The notes: generated by a model from the sequence alone, not told the origin. Positions 34,829 through 44,297 are shown, counted from the first letter of the stretch. The stretch: DNA of 64,000 nt from Epilithonimonas arachidiradicis (GCF_003610695.1 NZ_RAQH01000012.1:1-64000), one strand, 5' to 3'. Translations and numbers: made by a program.

Positions 34829-34982
34829 CTAACAAGGGCTTGCCAAAAGCGGGGCTGAAGTTTTTCGATTGCACTTTTGTGCAAGGTTCAACGGTAGTAA
34901 TTGGCTACGCCGAATCTTCGATTTCTATTGAACTTTTGTGCTAAAAATCCCCGCCTTCGGCAAGCCCCGAAACGTTAGCTGC
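34826..34982 (+). repeat. attC-like site E (best preserved)
   Basis: Left arm GCTAACAAGGGCTTGCC then AAAAGCGGGG; right arm CCCCGCCTTCGGCAAGCCCC then GAAACGTTAGC. The outer GCTAAC/GTTAGC, GGGCTTGCC/GGCAAGCCC and GCGGGG/CCCCGC pair in order with small bulges, as in attC sites. The loop carries TTCGATTnnnnTTGAACTTTTGTG shared with F and, diverged, with G. Confidence 0.85.
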
Positions 34983-35045
34983 AATTTTACAAAAACCGAA
35001 TATCAAATATTAACTGACAAATACATAAAGTTCAAAATTAAACCT

Positions 35046-35801
35046 ATGATGAAATTAAAAAACACAATAATTAAATTCTTAACTATCCTTTTAATATTTG
35101 AATTACTTATAGACATATTAAAACTTGTCATTCCCGCTCAAATTCAACACCTTGAATTTTCATATGTTTTTACAATAGTTCGGGCCATATTTTTCATCTT
35201 ATTACTTAAAGAATTGTATAAACACAAAGTAAAATTTGGCTTTATTCTTTTGACAGTTTTGCTATTTCCAATATTCATACAAATAATACAAATAATTTTA
35301 GGAAACATTTTTATTCATTTTTGCCCACAACAAATTAGTGATAGTGACTTCCAAGGTTTGGCAGGGTTACTAAGCGAAACACAAACCAACAATTGCCCCT
35401 ATCCAACCCGATTTGACTTTTTCCCTTACATTGAGTTTCCTATTTTTTGCATTAAACAAATATTTTCTGACAAAGAATTTTCATATTTTATGGGACTCTT
35501 CTTTTCACCATATATTTTTTATTTCTTTCTGTTTTTCAAATTCTGTTTATTTATGGTATTCAAAGAAAATAGCAGAAATCCGTATTTAAGCTTCATACCT
35601 ATTGTGAATAATATGATGATACTGAAAATCTGCAAACTGCCTGTTTCTTGGATTTTCTTTTTATTCATTCCTTTTGTACGACTTTTTTGGTTTTTCAAAA
35701 TCAATAAACGATTAAGTGAATTACAAAACATAAACCCATCAATCGCAATATGGATGACATTAATACCACCAATATTTTATGGTAAATTGGTATTCAAATA
35801 A
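35046..35801 (+). CDS. Membrane protein, DUF5684-like (cassette 5)
   Basis: 251 residues from the start at 35046; an upstream Met at 34938 would lie in site E. About five to six hydrophobic segments. The C-terminal part (PYLSFIPIVNNMMILKICKLP, WIFFLFIPFVRLFWFFKI, LSELQNINPSIAIWMTLIPPI) resembles the DUF5684 membrane domain. Function unknown. Confidence 0.65.
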   Translation: MMKLKNTIIKFLTILLIFELLIDILKLVIPAQIQHLEFSYVFTIVRAIFFILLLKELYKHKVKFGFILLTVLLFPIFIQIIQIILGNIFIHFCPQQISDSDFQGLAGLLSETQTNNCPYPTRFDFFPYIEFPIFCIKQIFSDKEFSYFMGLFFSPYIFYFFLFFKFCLFMVFKENSRNPYLSFIPIVNNMMILKICKLPVSWIFFLFIPFVRLFWFFKINKRLSELQNINPSIAIWMTLIPPIFYGKLVFK

Positions 35802-35810
35802 AAACTAAAG

Positions 35811-35934
35811 ATAACAAAGGCTTGACTTTAAGGTAGACTGAAGTGCTAAATTCAACGGCAGTTCTTCGATTGAACTTTTGTGCTAAATTAAAGCTTTGGT
35901 TTCCCAATCATCCAAAGCCCTGAAACGTTGGCAT
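35811..35934 (+). repeat. attC-like site F
   Basis: Opens GATAACAAAGGCTTGAC about 10 bp after the cassette 5 stop and closes CCAAAGCCCTGAAACGTTGGC. AAAGGCTT pairs with the AAGCTTTGG/CCAAAGCC region. The loop has TTCGATTGAACTTTTGTGC as in E. Confidence 0.75.
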
Positions 35935-35968
35935 TATTGCTATGAAACGAAACAAAATTTGAAACTGA

Positions 35969-36544
35969 ATGAATATACTTTTAATACAAATTTTATTTTT
36001 TTGTTTAATTCCGATCGGAATTTTCATTCTCGTAAAAGCGATACAAATATTAATTAAAACCTTTAACGGGAAAATTCTGTTAGAAATTCCATATTTACAT
36101 AAGGGTGGACAATTTTGCGTTACCAAAGCTGGATATTTTTCTGTTTGGCAAAAAGGGCAAATGTTTAAACAGACGCCAATTGACAAATTCAAACTGCATA
36201 TCTATGAAAAATCAACAAATGAGGAAATAAAATTAAATTCTTCGTTTTTAAGACCGCAAACAAATAACTTTTCTACCGGACGAATGGAGTTTTATAGATT
36301 TTACGCATCAGTTGGAAATTATGAAATTGAATTTAGAGAAGGCAGTAATGTTTCAAAACTCGAAAGCCTAATTGGAGCTATGCTTCCTCTTCAACCTGCT
36401 GATCTATCAAAGTATTTTATTGAAATAAGACAATCGCAACCTCAAATAATTACGCTTTTAGCAATCCCAATGGTACTAATCGGACTTTTTGGAGCAGTTG
36501 GCGGACTAGTTATGGGACTAATAGCAGACCAAATATTTATATAA
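35969..36544 (+). CDS. Membrane protein of unknown family (cassette 6)
   Basis: 191 residues. One hydrophobic segment at 3-25 and two adjacent ones near the C-terminus (ITLLAIPMVLIGLFGAVGGLVMGL). The middle is a soluble beta-type domain (FCVTKAGYFSVWQKGQMFKQ, EFYRFYASVGNYEIEF). Family not recognised. It starts 35 bp after site F and ends 14 bp before the remnant site G. Confidence 0.6.
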   Translation: MNILLIQILFFCLIPIGIFILVKAIQILIKTFNGKILLEIPYLHKGGQFCVTKAGYFSVWQKGQMFKQTPIDKFKLHIYEKSTNEEIKLNSSFLRPQTNNFSTGRMEFYRFYASVGNYEIEFREGSNVSKLESLIGAMLPLQPADLSKYFIEIRQSQPQIITLLAIPMVLIGLFGAVGGLVMGLIADQIFI

Positions 36545-36557
36545 TGAAAATAAAATT

Positions 36558-36664
36558 ACTATCAATTGCCAAAAAACGGAGCTGATGTACTTAGATCGAG
36601 CATTTATGCAACGTTTAACAGATTAATTGTCTACGCCGAATTTCGATTTTTATTGAATTTTGGT
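36558..36664 (+). repeat. attC-like site G, right arm lost
   Basis: The left arm and loop align with site E (GCCAAAA-CGG-GCTGA, TTAATTGTCTACGCCGAAT, TTCGATTTTTATTGAA), but the closing CCCCGC...CGTTAGC arm is absent. It marks the decayed end of the array. Confidence 0.6.
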
Positions 36665-36800
36665 AATAGGGAGAATTTAATTCTTAGAAGAAATAACGAA
36701 TTGCTCTTGATTGAGAACTTCCCTAAGTTTAGGGGTAAGTCAATTTTCATTAAAAAATCACATCAATAACCTAATCTAAAAATGAAAAAACGCATCTAAA

Positions 36801-37604
36801 ATGAAAAAAAGAAATTTATATCATCTTTTTGGAACAGTACTTTTAGCCTTCGCAGTATATTCCTGTAAAAAAGAAGAACAAGAGTCAAATAAGAATAGAA
36901 GTCCAGAAACGCATATTGAGCAACAGAACAAAATAACTGTAAAAGAGTCATCTAAAAAAACTGAAGGAAAGAAAAGCCCTTCCGACTTTGTCCCAGAAGG
37001 CTATGTCATTTTTAAATATGAAGGTGGTATCTCCGCCGGAGCTTGGGACGAAATTAAAGGGGATCTTAACAAAGATGGTCTGGATGATATCGTTCTAATC
37101 ATAAAAGGTACTGATAAAAGTAAAATCATTCAGGATGAATCTCGCGGCGAATTGGACCGTAACCGCAGAGGCATCATTATCTTGATGAACAAAGGCGATC
37201 ATTATGAATTAGCCAGCAAAAATTTGGATTGCTTTTCGTCCGAAAACGAAGACGGTGGCGTTTACTTCGCACCTGAGTTAGACTTTCAGATTGAGAAAGG
37301 AAATCTAATTATAGGTTACGGACATGGCAGATATGGAAACTGGAGCTACACATTCCGATACCAAAACGGCGATATGGAACTCATCGGCTATGACTCATAC
37401 GTCAGCCAAGGTCCTGTTCCGCAATATATTGTCAGTATCAACTTCCTGACCGGAAAGAAATTAACGAAAGACAATCTCAACAAGGATGATGACGGAGATA
37501 ATTATGTAGAAAAATTCAAAGATACCTGGGAAAATATTAAGGTTAAAAAATTGATTAGATTATCTGAAATAAAGGATTTTGATGAACTGAACATCGATGG
37601 TTGA
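36801..37604 (+). CDS. Lipoprotein with dockerin/FG-GAP-like repeat
   Basis: 267 residues with a lipoprotein signal (LLAFAVYSC; Cys at about residue 22), a charged linker, then a domain with a calcium-loop-like GDLNKDGLDDIVLI (about 90-105) and GNLIIGYGHGRYGNWSYTF. This resembles the VCBS/FG-GAP-like lipoproteins of Bacteroidetes. The Ca2+ ligands are visible; the function is unknown. Confidence 0.75.
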   Translation: MKKRNLYHLFGTVLLAFAVYSCKKEEQESNKNRSPETHIEQQNKITVKESSKKTEGKKSPSDFVPEGYVIFKYEGGISAGAWDEIKGDLNKDGLDDIVLIIKGTDKSKIIQDESRGELDRNRRGIIILMNKGDHYELASKNLDCFSSENEDGGVYFAPELDFQIEKGNLIIGYGHGRYGNWSYTFRYQNGDMELIGYDSYVSQGPVPQYIVSINFLTGKKLTKDNLNKDDDGDNYVEKFKDTWENIKVKKLIRLSEIKDFDELNIDG

Positions 37605-37649
37605 TCTTTCAAAATCTGATAATGTGAAAGCAAAATAAAATTTAGTACT

Positions 37650-38165
37650 ATGAAAACACAACTGAAAATTTTCGCATTATCTACAATATTACTCTTGTAC
37701 AACTGTAAAGAAAATGGTGATAAGGGGTCTAAAAAGAATGTCGCAGACAATCAGTTTCTTAAAACTTTGGTAGAAAGAAAAATCGGAAAAAGCAATTATT
37801 ACATTTCGCTTCCCAAAGATTATGTGATAGAAGAAACGAACGGAGAAGACTTTTCCGTTTACCATTTTCATCCTGCAGACAGCACAAAGAAAGAAGATTT
37901 CTCAGGAGGTTTTTATTTTGGAAATCATCCCAGCCAGTTTCCTCCAGATAGTAAAAGCTGTACAACAGAAAATAAGAAGAATAGAATACTCGGCCAAAAT
38001 TCTAATTGGACAGTCTATAACTGTAACGGCAACTACGCTATCCAAACTATTATTGATAGTAAAAGTGGTGAGAATTGGAATGAATTGCTTCATCTTTTTG
38101 GAAATGCCCAATCCAATAAAAATCTCAATAATCTGTTGTTTATTTTTACGACAATGAAAAAATAG
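37650..38165 (+). CDS. Lipoprotein of unknown family
   Basis: 171 residues with lipoprotein signal (FALSTILLLYNC). The mature part has YYISLPKDYVIEETNGEDFSVYHFHP and two Cys (KSCTTENK, WTVYNC). No family recognised. 45 bp after the preceding lipoprotein on the same strand. Confidence 0.65.
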   Translation: MKTQLKIFALSTILLLYNCKENGDKGSKKNVADNQFLKTLVERKIGKSNYYISLPKDYVIEETNGEDFSVYHFHPADSTKKEDFSGGFYFGNHPSQFPPDSKSCTTENKKNRILGQNSNWTVYNCNGNYAIQTIIDSKSGENWNELLHLFGNAQSNKNLNNLLFIFTTMKK

Positions 38166-38283
38166 GAATTTGAAAGATTGAATTATACATTCATATGGGT
38201 AACGACATCAACCATTTAAAGAATGCTAAGATTAAACAATATGTTTGAAATTTAACACAAATAACTGCAATATTATTTACCAA

Positions 38284-38988
38284 ATGATGAAACCACAAGA
38301 ATTTTTAGCAAAATATAACATTGATTTAAACAAAACAACCAGTTTATTAAGTCAAAAAGGATTTCGATTATTGTCGGAAGATGAGATTAATGAAACCAAA
38401 GAATGGCTAGCCAACTATAAATTGGGTATTGACCTTTTTCCAATTATAACTAATGATGAAAGTGACTTTATAGCGGTTTACACAGAAGAACCTTTGCTGG
38501 ATAAAGTGGCTTTGTTGCAACACAGTAATCTAGACTTCACTCCAAAATTCAAAAATATCAATAACTTAATCAATCATATAAAAAATGGAATTATAAATCA
38601 CGATAATAATTGGGAAAGTTTTGATAATCATTTTGATTACCCCAACCATACTAATAATCAGCAAGAAAAATTAATTATTGAAAAATTAAAAAAAAACTTA
38701 GAAAATAAAGATATATCGAGTGACAGATATGAGCTTCTAACTTCTGCAATAATGGTTTTTACACCTTATGAAAAAATTGAAAATATCTATCCATATTTAG
38801 ATGACAAGGATGTATTTGTTCGGCAAAAATGTGTCTCAATTCTTGGAGATTTTTACAGGCACGAGCCGATAAAAGAAAAAATACGGAAAACATTGAAAAC
38901 AATCAACAATGAAATGTTAGCAAAACAAGTCTATGACGGTTCTTTGGTTGAAACAAAAAAAGGATTTTGGAAATCATTGTTTAATTGA
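38284..38988 (+). CDS. SMI1/KNR4 (SUKH)-like protein with HEAT-like C-terminus
   Basis: About 234 residues from MMKPQEFLAKY at 38284. The N-terminal half (LSEDEINETKEWLANY...FPIITNDESDFIAVYTEEPLLDKV) follows the SUKH pattern. The C-terminal half has a HEAT-like helical stretch (IYPYLDDKDVFVRQKCVSILGDFY). SUKH proteins are frequent immunity proteins to polymorphic toxins. No toxin gene is in the window. Confidence 0.65.
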   Translation: MMKPQEFLAKYNIDLNKTTSLLSQKGFRLLSEDEINETKEWLANYKLGIDLFPIITNDESDFIAVYTEEPLLDKVALLQHSNLDFTPKFKNINNLINHIKNGIINHDNNWESFDNHFDYPNHTNNQQEKLIIEKLKKNLENKDISSDRYELLTSAIMVFTPYEKIENIYPYLDDKDVFVRQKCVSILGDFYRHEPIKEKIRKTLKTINNEMLAKQVYDGSLVETKKGFWKSLFN

Positions 38989-39072
38989 TTGAGACGAATA
39001 AAATATTTGCTAAAAAATGTTTAGATAATTTCTGTTTTCAAATTAAAAGGAAAATATTAAAACAAAAAAACT

Positions 39073-39570
39073 ATGAAAAACAAAGCAATTATCATCGGAT
39101 TATCCTTGTCGCTGTGCTTCTTTGCCTTTCTAATTAGAGATTGGTTCTTATCGTTTTTTGTAGCCGAAATTACAGGTGAAAATATTTTGTTTAGTGACAG
39201 TTCAAACGTAACTCATCAGATTTTCCCGATGCTGATTTTTATTTGCTCATTTGGAATAATTCCTTTCTTATACCTGATTGCCAAAAATTATTGTAAAATC
39301 TATTCGGGTAAACAACAATTATTTTCTCTACTCATTATCATAATTTCAGGATTTCTATTTTTGGGATTGAGAGTGATTTATCTAAAATTTAAAGTTGCTC
39401 AAATCAACGACATTTTAAGAAGAGCCGAATTTACTTCCGAAGCTGATATTCCCGGAATTAGTTTTCAGGATATGTATTTGGAATATTATCTGTTGGCTGG
39501 TTTGGTAGTTGGAACAATACTTTGTATGATTATTTTAAAAAAATCTTCAAATAGTGGAATTAAAAACTAA
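39073..39570 (+). CDS. Small membrane protein of unknown family
   Basis: 165 residues with four hydrophobic segments (about 5-30, 50-70, 85-105 and 135-160). No recognised motif. It precedes a 90-residue gene by 18 bp on the same strand. Confidence 0.6.
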   Translation: MKNKAIIIGLSLSLCFFAFLIRDWFLSFFVAEITGENILFSDSSNVTHQIFPMLIFICSFGIIPFLYLIAKNYCKIYSGKQQLFSLLIIIISGFLFLGLRVIYLKFKVAQINDILRRAEFTSEADIPGISFQDMYLEYYLLAGLVVGTILCMIILKKSSNSGIKN

Positions 39571-39588
39571 ATTCAAAGAAACTCCTTT

Positions 39589-39861
39589 ATGAAAACATTG
39601 GAAAACCGAATATTAAGCTTTGACAACTGGGAAAAACCTTGGACGTTTCGTGAGTTTGTATTTCAGGATAAAACATTAATTGATAGTGAATTAAATTTAT
39701 TCAAAGAAATCTGGACAAAAGGCGGCGCCTTCGAATTATGGAATGATTACGATTTGGTTTTAGGTTGTAAGGCAAGTCATTCATTTATTGCTGAAAATTA
39801 TAATTTGGCAGATAAAGCCATTGCGAATGTTGTTCGGGCGCTGTCTTATGAGTGGAAATAA
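39589..39861 (+). CDS. Small hypothetical soluble protein
   Basis: 90 residues: KTLENRILSFDNWEKPWTFRE, FKEIWTKGGAFELWNDYDLVLG and IANVVRALSYEWK. It reads as a compact acidic domain. Family not recognised; immunity-like by neighbourhood only. Confidence 0.6.
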   Translation: MKTLENRILSFDNWEKPWTFREFVFQDKTLIDSELNLFKEIWTKGGAFELWNDYDLVLGCKASHSFIAENYNLADKAIANVVRALSYEWK

Positions 39862-39877
39862 TTATTAAAAGATTGAA

Positions 39878-40543
39878 ATGAAAAAACTATTATTCGTTAT
39901 TCTGTTATTATCAAATTTGATTGCTTTCTCACAAAATAAGGAGAAAGAATACAAAAAGTTCTTTGAAAATGGGAAACTCAAAGAACAAGGATATAAAAAT
40001 AAGAAAGGAGAAAATGTTGGAATTTTCAAATATTACTACGAAAATGGTCAGGTTTATGTTACCGGACAATTCGAAAATGGAAAAGAAACTGGAAAATGGC
40101 TCTATTTCTTTAAAGACGGAAAGCCATACATGACCGGTAATTTTGAAAATGGTGAGCAAAGTGGTGAGTGGAAAAAATATTACAACAATGGTAAGTTAAT
40201 GCAATTGGAATATTATAAAAATGGCTATTTAAACGACGAATGGAAATTCTACCACGAAAATGGCGAATTGATTAACATAGGAAACTATACTAATGGAAAT
40301 AAAATCGGAGAATGGAAGGCTTACCACGAAAACGGAAAATTGTCCAGCATCGCATATTTTGAAAATGGCGAACAAACTGGCGAAGCGAAAACTTACTATG
40401 ACAATGGACAACTATGGGGATCGGGAAATTTCGCAAACGATCATCAAATCGGAGAATGGAAAACACACGATAAAAGCGGAAAACTAATTAAATCTGAAAT
40501 GTTTGATAAAGACGGGAAACTAATAAAAACAGTGGATTATTAA
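39878..40543 (+). CDS. MORN-repeat (YwqK-type) secreted protein
   Basis: 221 residues with a signal peptide (LLFVILLLSNLIAFSQ) and about eight repeats of roughly 23 residues of the form (Y/F)ENGxxxGEWKxYxxNGKL. Proteins like this are often annotated as YwqK-family antitoxin of a toxin-antitoxin system; the evidence for that role is thin. The signal peptide suggests export. Confidence 0.8.
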   Translation: MKKLLFVILLLSNLIAFSQNKEKEYKKFFENGKLKEQGYKNKKGENVGIFKYYYENGQVYVTGQFENGKETGKWLYFFKDGKPYMTGNFENGEQSGEWKKYYNNGKLMQLEYYKNGYLNDEWKFYHENGELINIGNYTNGNKIGEWKAYHENGKLSSIAYFENGEQTGEAKTYYDNGQLWGSGNFANDHQIGEWKTHDKSGKLIKSEMFDKDGKLIKTVDY

Positions 40544-40584
40544 AGTTTACATTCAGAATTTAATCCAAAAAAAACACAATTAAA

Positions 40585-41118
40585 ATGAAAAATATCACAA
40601 GACTTATTTTCTTATGTTTAATCGCTTGTCAAAGCAAACCTGAGAAAGCCAAAACAGTTACTAATCATCCCAAAACTGCAGAAATTGAACAATCTAAAAG
40701 TGATGATAATGAGCTGTTCATTCTTCACGAAAAAATAAGTGAAAATTTTGTCAAAATCATTCCACCTAAAAATTCCGATTTTGAATTTCCTGATGATGAG
40801 GCAAAATTAGAACCTTATAAACACGGTGATTTCAATGCGGATGGAAAACAGGATATTTTGGTTTATCTAGGTGCTTGTGGAACTGGTGGTTGTATGTACG
40901 GATTGTTTCTAAATCAATCTGATAATTACTATAAATTAGCGTTTATGGATTACTTGAAAAATCCGGAATTCATTAAAGAAAAAGACGGTTTGTGGACCAT
41001 CCAATCGTCCGAAGAACTGGAACCTTATAATCCTTCAAAAGTTCAGGTTACCACTTTCAAATTTGATAAGAAAACTAACCAGTACGAATTGGATAAAACT
41101 TATGTAAGCAAAGAATAA
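40585..41118 (+). CDS. Lipoprotein with EF-hand-like loop
   Basis: 177 residues with lipoprotein signal (LIFLCLIAC). The mature part has HGDFNADGKQDILVYLGACG, a calcium-loop pattern as in the lipoprotein at 36801, then GGCMYGLFLNQSDNYYKL. Possibly a distant paralogue of that gene. Confidence 0.7.
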   Translation: MKNITRLIFLCLIACQSKPEKAKTVTNHPKTAEIEQSKSDDNELFILHEKISENFVKIIPPKNSDFEFPDDEAKLEPYKHGDFNADGKQDILVYLGACGTGGCMYGLFLNQSDNYYKLAFMDYLKNPEFIKEKDGLWTIQSSEELEPYNPSKVQVTTFKFDKKTNQYELDKTYVSKE

Positions 41119-41210
41119 TGGCTTGAACACGTTAACTTCCTATTTGTTTTCAACACTTTAAATTCTTAAAAATTGGAAAGAATTTTGCTCCACACTTTCA
41201 AATTACAGTT

Positions 41211-41831
41211 ATGAGAGTTCTGTATGTTATATTATTTATTTTGTTTTTACAAGCCTGTGCTACAAAAAAGTACACCAAAGCTCATCTTCTTCCCGAAGGC
41301 ATAAAATCAGCGACTCAAGAAGTTTATGACACTTCAAACCATCAGAGAAAGCTTCTTCATAAAAAGGAGATAACATTTACCAAAAATGGTCGAATCAAAT
41401 ATTCGAAAACATTTGATTCCAACGGAAATCTTTTGCAGGAAACGGAAAAGAAATTGTGGTTTACAGTAGAACGCTATCCCAACAAAGATTCTTACTATTG
41501 CAAAACCCGCTGGAAACCCAATCAACGTGAACGCATCAGCTGTTATACCAAGAAGCGATATAAACAAAACGAAAGCATCTATCATTACAACAAAAATGGC
41601 AGTATTGATAAAATCGCAGATAACTTTGAGACGTTTAATACGAGGCAATTCCATTATTCCAACAACGAGCTTTCCAAGATTGTAATTACTGGAAAAGACA
41701 ACAAACCCATTGATGAATTAGCAATCAATTGCATAGAGAAAGACGAGAACGGAACTTGCCTCAAACACACCAGAATTTCTAATAAAACTGGTAAAAAACA
41801 AGAGATTCTGATTTCTCCGAGATATAAGTAA
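41211..41831 (+). CDS. Lipoprotein of unknown family
   Basis: 206 residues with lipoprotein signal (ILFILFLQAC). The mature part has beta-strand repeats (GRIKYSKTFDSNGNLLQE, SIYHYNKNGSIDKI) like YD/MORN-type repeats. Ends 3 bp before the convergent flippase gene's stop. Confidence 0.65.
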   Translation: MRVLYVILFILFLQACATKKYTKAHLLPEGIKSATQEVYDTSNHQRKLLHKKEITFTKNGRIKYSKTFDSNGNLLQETEKKLWFTVERYPNKDSYYCKTRWKPNQRERISCYTKKRYKQNESIYHYNKNGSIDKIADNFETFNTRQFHYSNNELSKIVITGKDNKPIDELAINCIEKDENGTCLKHTRISNKTGKKQEILISPRYK

Positions 41832-41834
41832 TAA

Positions 41835-43313
41835 TTAAAATTTGAAAAGACTCCTGATGAAAGCTTTGTTGAGATATTTATCCAACGGATAGATTTTAAG
41901 GAAATGATTTCCAATAAAAAGCAATATCAAAACGACTGCCGGCTTGTAGAAAAGATTGAGAATATTCAGCTTTAAATCCGGAAGAAAAATGGCGACGTTG
42001 ATGGAAATACAACCCAAAATCATTGCATAAATCATCTCAATCCCCAAAGGAAAAACTTTGAATTTAATATAATTGAACACGATTTTGATAATATTAAATA
42101 ACGACAGAGAAATCGCATAGGCAATCGCAATTCCTAAGATTCCCAAGTCTGTGTGTTTTAGGAAAAGCATATTGGTTGTGATGGTCAGAACTGCCAAAAT
42201 CAGCATCACCACAATATTGAATTTATAATATCTTGATAGGGAAATGATATGACCGTTGAATCCCGTTGCCAGGTCAAACAACATCGCAAATCCGAGAACC
42301 CAGACAATCGGCTCGGAGGAACGCAAATCTTCACCATTCTTCATAAAGTCCGCTAAATACGGAAATCCAACCGCAATGCAACAAAATAAAACCAAGCCAA
42401 GAAAAAACAAACTGAGCGATGTTTTCTTGTGAAATCTGTCCAGTTCATCGTAATCTCCATTCGCCAAAACCTTATTAATAATCGGTGCTGACAGGTTGAA
42501 CAATCCCATTTGCGGAACAACAATGAGGGAAATTATGGAATAAATATTATTGTAAATCCCGTTTTCCTCAAAACTGATGAATTCGCCAATCATATAACTG
42601 TCAATTTTGATAGCGATGTAATTTCCGATATTCCCTAAAAATCCGAACAAACTATAAGTTAAAATTTCACGATAAAGATTGTCTTTTTTGAAATAGCCTA
42701 AGTCAAAATCAAATTTGACTTTTTCCAATCTATTTGTGTAAAGCCCATAACCAAATAACGAAACGACAAACATCATAAAGAAAAATCCATAAGCCGATTT
42801 CTCCGCAAATCCCATAAAGAAAAATAGACAAAACGCACCAAGATTAGCCAGTTTTGGAACAAAGTTTTCGAAGATATTGGGAACTACTACTCTTTTATAA
42901 TTGGTCAAAAATTTATTAAAAACAGACGATAAAGCCAGAACCAAAGCCAGTGGCAAAATCAGATTTTTCATTTTCCAAACCTCCAGTTTTTTGAAGTCTG
43001 GAAACAGATAAGCAATGAGGAAAAATCCACCTACAACAATTAAAAAATTAATGACAACAGCCAACAAAGAAAGGCTTAACATATTGTGATGTTTCCCGTC
43101 TGCATTCACTTTTGCAAAGAATTTGACGTTGGAAAAACTCAATCCAAAAACAATAATCGGAACGATGATTTCGGCTGTCGGCAAGATATAACGGAGCTTT
43201 CCGTAAAACTCCATATCGTACGGAAAAATGAAAATAGCCGAAAATGTTCCCAGCAAAAAACCGAGATAACCAATGATCGAATATTTTACACCTTGTCTTG
43301 CTACGACGCTCAT
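41835..43313 (-). CDS. Polysaccharide/oligosaccharide flippase (Wzx-like, MVF/MATE superfamily)
   Basis: 492 residues with about 12-14 TM segments. It starts ARQGVKYSIIGYLGFLLGTFS and has FGLSFSNVKFFAKV, the typical start of polysaccharide biosynthesis flippases. It probably moves lipid-linked sugars across the inner membrane. The FkbM methyltransferase gene is 38 bp upstream, suggesting a surface-glycan operon. Confidence 0.88.
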   Translation of the reverse strand: MSVVARQGVKYSIIGYLGFLLGTFSAIFIFPYDMEFYGKLRYILPTAEIIVPIIVFGLSFSNVKFFAKVNADGKHHNMLSLSLLAVVINFLIVVGGFFLIAYLFPDFKKLEVWKMKNLILPLALVLALSSVFNKFLTNYKRVVVPNIFENFVPKLANLGAFCLFFFMGFAEKSAYGFFFMMFVVSLFGYGLYTNRLEKVKFDFDLGYFKKDNLYREILTYSLFGFLGNIGNYIAIKIDSYMIGEFISFEENGIYNNIYSIISLIVVPQMGLFNLSAPIINKVLANGDYDELDRFHKKTSLSLFFLGLVLFCCIAVGFPYLADFMKNGEDLRSSEPIVWVLGFAMLFDLATGFNGHIISLSRYYKFNIVVMLILAVLTITTNMLFLKHTDLGILGIAIAYAISLSLFNIIKIVFNYIKFKVFPLGIEMIYAMILGCISINVAIFLPDLKLNILNLFYKPAVVLILLFIGNHFLKIYPLDKYLNKAFIRSLFKF

Positions 43314-43351
43314 AGTTTTTATTTAAAGTTCTAAGTTTTGGGTTAAGGCTT

Positions 43352-44140
43352 CTAAGCCTTTGGAAGAAAAATTATATTGTTGATGTAGTCTTTATAATTC
43401 TTGACATTATCCGGATTTTGTTGATTCAGGAATTCTTCTGTTAGAATTTTTGGTTGCAATTTTTCTCTATCCAAATAATTTACGGAATAGCCCCAATCCG
43501 CAATCTCGGAAATCAAAGTCCAAATATTTTCCTGATGATGACGTTGCTCCATCTCAACCATCAGAATTGGCTTATATTTCTCGATTGTTTTTCTGGCTCC
43601 TCTCAAAGTCTGCATCTCATTCCCTTCCACATCAATTTTAATAAAATCGAGTTTTTTAAGATTGAGACTGAGTTCATCCAAAGGTTCCACTACAACTTTC
43701 TGAAGAATTGTTTTTTCTTCATTTTTTTCTTTGATAGAAGTTTGTAAAGTTCCTCTGGTATGGATTTTTTCGCCATTAATCACAGGAATTTTGAATTCAG
43801 CTATGGTAGAAATATCAGACAAAGCCACAGAAAATAGATTGACTTTTGGAAATAATCGCCCTAATCTTTTGAACAATTGTTGATTAGGCTCAAAAGCAAA
43901 AATATTTTCTGGCTTAAGATGATTTTCCAAAGTGAAAAGATAAGCGCCAACATTGGCTCCAACATCCATAAAAACTGAATCTTTTCTCAAAACTTCTTTA
44001 ATCCAAAGAAACTCTGGCTCTACTTTTCTTTCCAAAAGATTTTGTGCAGTCAAACCTTTCAGCTTCTTGAAAAATCTGCTTTTGTAATAAGACGGCGAAA
44101 TGTACTGTAGATTCTCAGCAAGCTGACTGTAAACACTCAT
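43352..44140 (-). CDS. FkbM family methyltransferase
   Basis: 262 residues. Class I SAM-binding fold: VFMDVGANVGAYLFTLE (motif I, about 76-92), FAFEPNQQLFKRL, LDFIKIDVEGNEMQTLRGA (the FkbM signature) and ILMVEM. Such enzymes often O-methylate sugars of surface glycans, consistent with the adjacent flippase. Confidence 0.9.
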   Translation of the reverse strand: MSVYSQLAENLQYISPSYYKSRFFKKLKGLTAQNLLERKVEPEFLWIKEVLRKDSVFMDVGANVGAYLFTLENHLKPENIFAFEPNQQLFKRLGRLFPKVNLFSVALSDISTIAEFKIPVINGEKIHTRGTLQTSIKEKNEEKTILQKVVVEPLDELSLNLKKLDFIKIDVEGNEMQTLRGARKTIEKYKPILMVEMEQRHHQENIWTLISEIADWGYSVNYLDREKLQPKILTEEFLNQQNPDNVKNYKDYINNIIFLPKA

Positions 44141-44297
44141 CGATTTTGGTCATAAAGAAAACAACGGCAAAGAAAAGGCATTTATTTTACAAATCATAAA
44201 ACTTTGTTAAGAGAATGATTTTTTGAAGGATCTAAACGCAAAGTGCGCAAGGTTTTTTTGAATATGTTTTTAAGATTCGCAAAGACGCTCAGCTCAG

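Noticed and set aside
36566-36769. 67-codon plus-strand ORF
   Set aside because: It lies over the remnant site G and has no promoter or protein-like pattern.
44232-44292. Third palindromic CGCAAAG-type element
   Set aside because: Two CGCAAAG words lie in the same orientation rather than inverted; at most a degraded half element.
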